Assembly: GCA_041860225.1 (NCBI GenBank)
Contig: CP151794.1
Coordinates: forward strand, 1,488,001-1,552,000
Length of the DNA stretch: 64,000 nucleotides
Direction of reading: 5' to 3'
Source: Magnimaribacter mokuoloeensis
Lineage (GTDB): Bacteria > Pseudomonadota > Gammaproteobacteria > Magnimaribacterales > Magnimaribacteraceae
Of this stretch, positions 58,387 through 64,000 are shown piece after piece (within the stretch, counting starts at the first letter, position 1; each line of letters begins with the position of its first letter). Made by a program: the position numbers and the translations under genes. The notes beneath the pieces were generated by a model that saw only the letters and a list, made by a program, of their open reading frames with translations, searched no databases and was not told the origin of the DNA.

Positions 58387-59971
58387 AATACTAGAAATTA
58401 AAAATTTAGGAATAGATTTCGAATCGAAGGAATCTACTTTCAGGGCAGTCGATAACATCTCTTTAGAAATTGCGAAAGGAAAAACCTTATCTTTGGTAGG
58501 AGAATCTGGATCGGGCAAGTCTGTGACAGCACTATCTGTTCTGCAGCTTTTACCAGAGGGTACTGTTAGATATTCAAAAGAGTCTTCCATAGAGTTTGAA
58601 GGAAGGCAGATAATAGGTGCCTCTAAGAAGGATGTAACCTCATTAAGGGGTAATAAGATTTCTATGATATTTCAGGAGCCAATGACATCCCTTAATCCTT
58701 ACCAGAAGGTAGGTTATCAGATTGACGAGTCTTTAATTATTCACAGCGGACTCAGTAAAAAAGAAGCTAGAGATAAAACTTTAGATCTCTTAAAGAAAGT
58801 AAAAATTCCTGAACCCGAAATCAAGGTAAACTCTTATCCTCATCAACTATCAGGAGGCCAAAGACAAAGGATAATGATTGCGATGGCTTTAGCAAATGAG
58901 CCCGAATTATTGATAGCTGATGAGCCGACAACAGCTCTCGATGTGACAGTTGAAAAAGCCCTTTTGGAGTTATTAGCTGATCTTCAAAAAGAATTTGGTA
59001 TGTCGATTCTTTTCATCACTCATGACTTAAATATAGTAAAGAAATTTTCAGATGATGTCTGTGTTATGAAAGATGGTCAGATTGTTGAAGCTGGTCGAGT
59101 AAAGGAATTATTCGACGATCCAAAACATCCATACACCATTAAGCTGCTCAATTCTATTCCAGGGAAAAAAGAAAAACTAAATACTGATAATGAATTATTG
59201 CTAAGCGGCAATGAAGTAGATATCAATTACCCTGTAGCAAAAAATTTATTTGGGCAGACAACAGAATTTCTTAATGCTGTAAAAAAAGTCGATATAAAAA
59301 TTTACAGAGGCTCAACTACAGGACTTGTTGGGGAATCAGGTTCTGGAAAGTCTTCTCTTGCAAGAGCTTTACTAGGAATTGAAAAATCAGATGGAAAGAT
59401 TATTTTTGACAATAAGAATATAAATAAGCTTAGTTCAAGTGAAATTAGAAATTTCAAAAAAGATTTTCAAATTGTATTTCAAGATCCTTTTGGTTCTCTT
59501 TCTCCAAGGATGACTATAGGAGAGATAGTGGGAGAAGGTTTAAAGGTTCATCAACCAAATCTAACCAAGGAAGAGAGAAGAAACAAAATTATTCAAGCTC
59601 TTAATGATGTGGAATTGGAATCCTCATCCTTTTCTAGATTTCCTCATGAATTATCAGGAGGACAAAGACAAAGAGTTGCAATCGCAAGAGCAATCATTCT
59701 TGAACCAAAACTCATATTATTAGACGAACCAACTTCAGCGTTAGATGTGTCAATTCAGATGCAAATCTTAAATTTATTGAAAGACCTTCAATCAAGACTT
59801 GGGCTGGCTTACTTGTGCATTAGTCATGACCTGAAAGTCATTAGATTCTTATCTGACTACGTGTACGTTATGAAAGACGGAAATATAGTTGAGGATGGGC
59901 TTTCTGACGATCTATTCGAATCTCCTAATCATATTTACACTCAAGAACTCCTAGCAGCGTCAATTGCTTAA
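58379..59971 (+). CDS. Duplicated ABC ATPase (YejF-like, oligopeptide type)
   Basis: A 530-residue fusion of two ABC ATPase domains, started at GTG 58379; a TTG at 58364 is less likely. Walker A motifs are GESGSGKSVTAL and GESGSGKSSLAR; ABC signatures are LSGGQRQRIMIA and LSGGQRQRVAIA; Walker B motifs are LLIADEPTTALD and LILLDEPTSALD. NSIPGKKEKL in the linker is the oligopeptide-transporter (Opp/Dpp C-terminal) signature. YejF has this layout and size. The usual permease and binding-protein genes are not in the vicinity, so partner genes must lie elsewhere. Confidence 0.9.
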   Translation: MDKILEIKNLGIDFESKESTFRAVDNISLEIAKGKTLSLVGESGSGKSVTALSVLQLLPEGTVRYSKESSIEFEGRQIIGASKKDVTSLRGNKISMIFQEPMTSLNPYQKVGYQIDESLIIHSGLSKKEARDKTLDLLKKVKIPEPEIKVNSYPHQLSGGQRQRIMIAMALANEPELLIADEPTTALDVTVEKALLELLADLQKEFGMSILFITHDLNIVKKFSDDVCVMKDGQIVEAGRVKELFDDPKHPYTIKLLNSIPGKKEKLNTDNELLLSGNEVDINYPVAKNLFGQTTEFLNAVKKVDIKIYRGSTTGLVGESGSGKSSLARALLGIEKSDGKIIFDNKNINKLSSSEIRNFKKDFQIVFQDPFGSLSPRMTIGEIVGEGLKVHQPNLTKEERRNKIIQALNDVELESSSFSRFPHELSGGQRQRVAIARAIILEPKLILLDEPTSALDVSIQMQILNLLKDLQSRLGLAYLCISHDLKVIRFLSDYVYVMKDGNIVEDGLSDDLFESPNHIYTQELLAASIA

Positions 59972-59996
59972 TCTATAAGAGAGCTTGTTTCTAACC

Positions 59997-60002
59997 TATA
60001 AT
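59997..60002 (+). promoter_or_regulatory. -10 box giving a predicted leaderless ilvD mRNA
   Basis: An exact TATAAT followed by six bases and then the ilvD ATG at 60009. No Shine-Dalgarno and no convincing -35 are present. Confidence 0.4.
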
Positions 60003-60008
60003 TAAATT

Positions 60009-61682
60009 ATGTCAAAAGATAAAAGAAAATATTCTTCTGAAATTGTTGATGGAGTAGAGCAGGCTCCATCTAGAGCTATGCTAAGAGCTGTAGGCTTTGA
60101 GTCTGAAGATTTTAATAAGCCTCAAGTTGGCATTGCTTCAACATGGAGTATGGTAACTCCCTGTAACATGCATATAGATAAACTAGCTGAGTCAGCTGCT
60201 GATGGTGCAAACTCGGTAGGATCGAAGGCTGTAATTTTTAACACAATCACTGTTTCTGATGGAATATCAATGGGGACGAAAGGTATGAGATATTCTTTAG
60301 TCTCTAGGGAAGTAATAGCGGATTCGATAGAAACCGTAGTAGGCGGACAAGGCTTTGATGGATTGGTCACCATTGGAGGATGTGATAAAAATATGCCTGC
60401 CTGTGTAATGGCAATGGCGAGATTAAATAGACCTTCAATTTTTGTATATGGGGGTAGCATTAAGCCCGGTTCTAATAGGACAGATGTAGTTTCTGTTTTT
60501 GAGGCGGTAGGAAAGCACTCCGAAGGTACAATTTCAGACATAGAGCTTCTGGATATTGAATCTTCAGCTATACCTGGTCCGGGGTCATGTGGCGGAATGT
60601 ATACAGCGAATACAATGGCCTCTGCGATAGAAGCTTTAGGCATGAGTCTTCCTAATAGTTCTGCGCAAGAGGCTACTTCAAGAAGCAAGATGTTAGATTC
60701 GTCTAGTGCAGGCGAAGCCATAATGCATTTAATTACTGAGGATATTAAACCTCGCGACATTATGACTAAAGAGGCTTTTGAAAATGCAATTGCAGTTGTT
60801 ATAGCCCTGGGGGGCTCTACAAACGCTGTTTTGCATTTGCTCGCGATAGCTCATGAAGCCAAAGTCGATCTGTCACTGGATGATTTTGAGAGAATTGGTA
60901 AACGAACTCCTGTACTTGCTGACCTAAGACCTAGTGGTAACTATCTAATGTCCGAGCTAATTGAAATTGGAGGTATTGTTCCTCTAATGAAAACTATGCT
61001 TGAGAAGGATCTTTTAAATGGAAGGCAAATGACAGTGACAGGAAAGACATTAGAGGAAAATCTTCTTGAATATGAAGATTATCCGGATGATCAGAAAATT
61101 GTTTCTAATTTTGATAACCCCATAAAGCCTGATAGTCATTTAAGAATCTTGTATGGCAATTTGGCTCCACAAGGTGCGGTTGCAAAAATCTCTGGAAAAG
61201 AAGGATTAAGATTTGAAGGAAAAGCCAAGGTCTATAACTCTGAAGAGGATGCAATGGAAGGCATTCTTTCTAATCAAATTTCTGAGGGCGATGTTCTTGT
61301 TATAAGGTACGAAGGTCCTAGGGGAGCACCTGGAATGAGAGAAATGTTGAGCCCTACTTCTGCAATTATGGGAAAGGGCTTGGGAGATAAAGTAGCCTTT
61401 CTAACAGATGGAAGGTTTTCTGGAGGTACACATGGATTTGTCGTTGGGCATATCACCCCTGAAGCATTCGATGGTGGTCTTATAGCTTTTATACAAGATG
61501 GAGATGTGATTTCTATAGATGCGGAAACCAATCAAATAAACTTAGATTTAACAGAGGAAGAAATCCTAAAACGAAAAGATTCATGGGTTTGTCCTGTAAA
61601 GGATGAAGAAGGAGGGGTGTTAGATAAATATAGATCTCTTGTATCTTCAGCCTCAGAGGGAGCGGTAACTACAAAAAAATAA
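60009..61682 (+). CDS. ilvD: Dihydroxy-acid dehydratase
   Basis: A 557-residue Fe-S enzyme of valine, isoleucine and pantothenate synthesis. Cysteine cluster ligands are in MVTPCNMHIDKL, IGGCDKNMPACVMAM and GPGSCGGMYTANTMASA. YEGPRGAPGMREMLSPTSAI and GLGDKVAFLTDGRFSGGTHG are standard. Length fits the shorter IlvD class. It stands alone, with no other ilv gene adjacent. Confidence 0.96.
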   Translation: MSKDKRKYSSEIVDGVEQAPSRAMLRAVGFESEDFNKPQVGIASTWSMVTPCNMHIDKLAESAADGANSVGSKAVIFNTITVSDGISMGTKGMRYSLVSREVIADSIETVVGGQGFDGLVTIGGCDKNMPACVMAMARLNRPSIFVYGGSIKPGSNRTDVVSVFEAVGKHSEGTISDIELLDIESSAIPGPGSCGGMYTANTMASAIEALGMSLPNSSAQEATSRSKMLDSSSAGEAIMHLITEDIKPRDIMTKEAFENAIAVVIALGGSTNAVLHLLAIAHEAKVDLSLDDFERIGKRTPVLADLRPSGNYLMSELIEIGGIVPLMKTMLEKDLLNGRQMTVTGKTLEENLLEYEDYPDDQKIVSNFDNPIKPDSHLRILYGNLAPQGAVAKISGKEGLRFEGKAKVYNSEEDAMEGILSNQISEGDVLVIRYEGPRGAPGMREMLSPTSAIMGKGLGDKVAFLTDGRFSGGTHGFVVGHITPEAFDGGLIAFIQDGDVISIDAETNQINLDLTEEEILKRKDSWVCPVKDEEGGVLDKYRSLVSSASEGAVTTKK

Positions 61683-61690
61683 TTAGAACC

Positions 61691-61719
61691 TTGAAAAATA
61701 AAGTATTTGGACCAATAAT
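61691..61719 (+). promoter_or_regulatory. trxA promoter
   Basis: TTGAAA (61691-61696) and AATAAT (61714-61719), each five of six to consensus, are separated by 17 bases. Transcription would start near 61726 and give a 49-base leader that ends in a strong AAGGAGGA ribosome binding site. Confidence 0.55.
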
Positions 61720-61774
61720 AGTTTTAACAAATGATCCTGTGTAAATTCCAATTCAAAATTTCCAAGGAGGAAGT

Positions 61775-62095
61775 ATGAACGTTGTCACATTAACCGATGA
61801 CAATTTCGAGACTGAAGTAAACGCATCTGAAAAGCCTGTATTAGTAGACTACTGGGCTACTTGGTGTGGACCTTGCAAAATGGTAGGTCCTATCGTTGAA
61901 GAAATAGCCATAGAGTTTTCAGATAAAATTAAAGTTGGAAAACTAGATGTGGACGCAAATCAAACTTCAGCTGCACAGCAGAACGTTATGAGTATTCCTA
62001 CCTTGGCGATTTTTAAAGGCGGAGAGTTAATTGCTCAGCAAGTAGGCGCTTTAAGCAAAACGCAACTAACAGAATTTATAGAATCTAACCTGTAG
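61775..62095 (+). CDS. trxA: Thioredoxin
   Basis: A 106-residue thiol-disulfide reductase. The active site is WATWCGPCKMVGP, and the cis-Pro segment is MSIPTLAIFKGG. It supplies electrons to ribonucleotide reductase, peroxiredoxins and methionine sulfoxide reductases. It has the strongest ribosome binding site in the window (AAGGAGGA). The trxA-rho order is conserved in gammaproteobacteria. Confidence 0.97.
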   Translation: MNVVTLTDDNFETEVNASEKPVLVDYWATWCGPCKMVGPIVEEIAIEFSDKIKVGKLDVDANQTSAAQQNVMSIPTLAIFKGGELIAQQVGALSKTQLTEFIESNL

Positions 62096-62186
62096 AAAAT
62101 ACTAGACTCTAATTTCTAACAAGGTTACTATGGCTTAATCAAAGTTTCTTTGGTCAACCCCTTTTTTCAAGCATTAACTTTATTTT

Positions 62187-63446
62187 ATGCAATTAACAGA
62201 ACTAAAAAAAATGCCAGTTGAACAGCTCATTGAGCTTGGTGAAGAGTGCGGAATTGAAAATGCTTCGCGTGCAAAAAGACAAGATATAGTTTTTGGAATC
62301 CTCAAAAGTAAGGCCAAAAGTGGTGAAGATATTGAAGGAGAAGGAGTCCTTGAAATTCTTCAAGATGGATTTGGTTTTCTTAGATCTCCTGACTCATCCT
62401 ATTTGGCAGGACCAGACGATATATATGTATCTCCCAGTCAAATAAGGCGATTTGGTCTCAGAACTGGAGATACTATTAAAGGTAAAATTAGATCCCCTAA
62501 AGATGGTGAAAGATACTTCGCTATCTTAAAAATAGAAGAGATAAACTTCGAAGAACCTGACAAGACAAAAAATAAACCATCTTTTGAAAACTTAACGCCG
62601 CTTTTCCCTGATGAAAGAATGCTTTTTGAGTTAGGTACTGGTAGCACAGAAGATCTTTCTTCAAGAGTTATTGACCTTACTGCTCCAACTGGAAAAGGAC
62701 AAAGGTCACTGATTGTCTCACCACCCAAAGCGGGCAAAACCTTATTGCTGCAAAGCATAGCTCATTCAATAGAAAGAAATAATCCAGAATGTAAGATTAT
62801 GGTTTTACTAGTTGATGAAAGACCTGAAGAAGTAACTGAAATGAAGCGTTCTGTTAAAGGTGAGGTCATCGCAAGTACTTTTGATGAAGCGCCCACTCGA
62901 CATGTTCAAGTTGCAGAGATGGCAATCAACAAAGCTCGAAGATTGGTTGAACACAAACATGATGTTGTGATTTTGTTAGACTCTATAACAAGATTAGCTC
63001 GAGCGTATAATTCTACTCAAGCTGCTTCAGGCAAAATTCTTACTGGTGGCGTTGACGCTAATGCACTTCAAAAACCAAAAAGATTTTTTGGTGCCGCTAG
63101 AAATATTGAAGGGGGTGGAAGTCTATCTATCATAGCTACTGCCTTAATTGATACAGGGTCTAGAATGGATGAAGTGATTTTTGAAGAATTTAAAGGTACA
63201 GGAAATTCTGAGATCAATCTTGATCGTAAGATCGCAGAAAAAAGAGTTTTCCCTGCTATCAATGTTAGGAAGACAGGAACCAGAAGAGAAGATCTATTAA
63301 CCTCTGACTTAGAATTAAGAAATATCACTGTTTTGAGAAAACTTCTTAATGAAATGGACGACACAGCCGCAATGGAATGGATGCTTGATAAACTTAAGGA
63401 TTACAAAACTAACGCTGAATTTTTTGAGTCCATGAAAAGGAAATAG
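62187..63446 (+). CDS. rho: Transcription termination factor Rho
   Basis: A 419-residue hexameric RNA helicase. The N-terminal Rho_N helices start MQLTELKKMPVEQLIELGEE; the RNA-binding cold-shock domain has GVLEILQDGFGFLRSPDSSY. The ATPase core has LIVSPPKAGKTLLLQS (Walker A), MVLLVDERPEEVTEMKRSV, VVILLDSITRLARAYN (Walker B) and TGGVDANALQKPKRFFGAAR (Q/R loop). It may be especially important here because most convergent genes lack an intrinsic terminator. Confidence 0.97.
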   Translation: MQLTELKKMPVEQLIELGEECGIENASRAKRQDIVFGILKSKAKSGEDIEGEGVLEILQDGFGFLRSPDSSYLAGPDDIYVSPSQIRRFGLRTGDTIKGKIRSPKDGERYFAILKIEEINFEEPDKTKNKPSFENLTPLFPDERMLFELGTGSTEDLSSRVIDLTAPTGKGQRSLIVSPPKAGKTLLLQSIAHSIERNNPECKIMVLLVDERPEEVTEMKRSVKGEVIASTFDEAPTRHVQVAEMAINKARRLVEHKHDVVILLDSITRLARAYNSTQAASGKILTGGVDANALQKPKRFFGAARNIEGGGSLSIIATALIDTGSRMDEVIFEEFKGTGNSEINLDRKIAEKRVFPAINVRKTGTRREDLLTSDLELRNITVLRKLLNEMDDTAAMEWMLDKLKDYKTNAEFFESMKRK

Positions 63447-63447
63447 T

Positions 63448-63687
63448 CTATTCGTCCTTTTGTTTCTCTTTCTTTCCAGAAAAAAATAACCTTTCTATTA
63501 CACCTATAGAAAAAATTCCTAATAGCGTACATAGAATAATTAAAGATATTATTAGTTCAGTATTTAAAGTTATTTTTTTATCAAAAGCTAAAATTTCTCT
63601 AGTAGGAATGAGATCAGATGATCCGTTCGTTAATAAAACTACTAAGAGAGCAATGAATATAAGAATTAAAAATAATCTAGCTTTCAT
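63448..63687 (-). CDS. Small two-span membrane protein
   Basis: A 79-residue protein with two hydrophobic segments (LFLILIFIALLVVLL, about 5-19; LIISLIILCTLLGIFSIGVI, about 46-65) and a Lys-rich tail (SGKKEKQKDE). The layout recalls LapA/DUF1049 proteins, but I cannot assign it. It overlaps the end of rsmD by 11 bases and so is probably co-transcribed with it; it ends one base from the convergent rho stop. Confidence 0.65.
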   Translation of the reverse strand: MKARLFLILIFIALLVVLLTNGSSDLIPTREILAFDKKITLNTELIISLIILCTLLGIFSIGVIERLFFSGKKEKQKDE

Positions 63688-64000
63688 ATAGACAATATTT
63701 CGTTTCTCCTCCCTTAGAAAGTTTTAGTTGAGTAAGATCGGTTTTTAGGGATCCTAAATCTAGGTCTCTTTCGCATTCAATATAAACTAAACCCTTATCT
63801 GTTAGTAATTCATTTTCAGATATTATATTCAAAGATTTTTGGATAAGGCTTTCATAAAAAGGAGGATCTAAAAAAATTAAATCAAATTTAGTGTTTAGTT
63901 GTTTGAAATCAAATGCTGTTGAATTCGCATTTATAACTCGACATTTATTATTTACCCCTAGTTTTTTGACTACAACTTCAATTGCCCCACTAAGGAGCTT
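63677..64000 (-). CDS. rsmD: 16S rRNA guanine-966 N2-methyltransferase (3' part)
   Basis: The last 107 residues of a Rossmann-type methyltransferase; the 5' part lies beyond the window edge. KFDLIFLDPPFYESLIQKSL contains the DPPF motif that binds the target amino group. LSGAIEVVVKKLG and VINANSTAFDFKQL fit the segment after the SAM-binding loop of RsmD, and LVYIECERD is also typical. TAG at 63679-63677 ends it inside the start of the small membrane-protein gene. Confidence 0.82.
   Translation of the reverse strand, partial: KLLSGAIEVVVKKLGVNNKCRVINANSTAFDFKQLNTKFDLIFLDPPFYESLIQKSLNIISENELLTDKGLVYIECERDLDLGSLKTDLTQLKLSKGGETKYCLYES

Noticed and set aside
60122..60760. A 212-codon open frame on minus, antisense to ilvD
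   Set aside because: ilvD is intact and highly conserved across this stretch; the antisense product resembles no protein family and has no ribosome binding site.
62137..62160. Short hairpin (CAAAG-TTT-CTTTG) followed by a T-run between trxA and rho
   Set aside because: The stem has only five base pairs and the T-run is ten bases away, too weak to call a terminator.
1..64000. CRISPR arrays, insertion sequences, prophage, rRNA or tRNA genes
   Set aside because: No regularly spaced repeats, transposase or integrase genes, phage genes, or rRNA/tRNA-like segments were recognised by reading; a tRNAscan or covariance search was not possible.

Overview
The window looks like a stretch of chromosome from a streamlined, AT-rich marine gammaproteobacterium of SAR86 type. 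This is inferred from gene content, very short intergenic gaps and low GC judged by eye; no 16S or marker search was possible. No mobile element, prophage, CRISPR array, rRNA or tRNA gene was seen. Almost every base lies in or directly beside a gene.

Region by region: 1-10888 is accessory metabolism, with an N-terminal-nucleophile acylase lipoprotein, a PDZ protein, a SlyB-like lipoprotein, a pair of overlapping acyl-CoA dehydrogenases (ACADs), a thioesterase, a degenerate SDR, a 2-oxoglutarate/Fe(II) oxygenase, an amidase and an ACAD10/11-like dehydrogenase. 10885-14716 is a peroxide-defence block: rubrerythrin, a CCG-domain Fe-S protein and a DUF3501 protein, divergent from an OxyR with both redox cysteines and a matching operator. 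14723-17492 is a thiamin uptake unit: promoter, TPP riboswitch, TonB-dependent receptor and PnuC-type permease. 17573-21339 holds coaD, mutM, a secreted haloalkane dehalogenase and tolC. 21431-25688 is a tight operon of peroxiredoxin, cytochrome P450, a protein of unknown function, an APH-like kinase and a small helical protein; it is the best candidate here for an undescribed pathway. 26042-30167 is parE-parC.

30210-42640 mixes acyl-CoA and xenobiotic-type genes (two thioesterases, aldo/keto reductase, ACAD plus CaiB-type CoA-transferase, saccharopine-dehydrogenase-like reductase, carotenoid oxygenase) with argD, a PPi-type phosphofructokinase, mpl, a Lon-N-domain protein and a DedA protein. 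42685-51328 is a cell-envelope operon, proA-nadD-rsfS-rlmH-mrdA-mrdB-mltB-dacA-dat. It meets head-on the opposite-strand run nDsbD-aroQ-accB-accC-leuS-lptE-holA (58004 down to 51331). 57949-64000 holds a copper-chaperone lipoprotein, a double-ABC ATPase, ilvD, trxA, rho, a small membrane protein and the 3' part of rsmD.

The gene set suggests an aerobic heterotroph that takes up vitamins through TonB receptors, oxidises lipid-like or xenobiotic-like substrates through CoA intermediates and oxygenases, and defends itself against peroxide. Genome compaction shows as stop-to-stop convergent genes, start-stop overlaps, a dsbD reduced to its first domain, and several exact -10 boxes placed so that transcripts would begin at the start codon.
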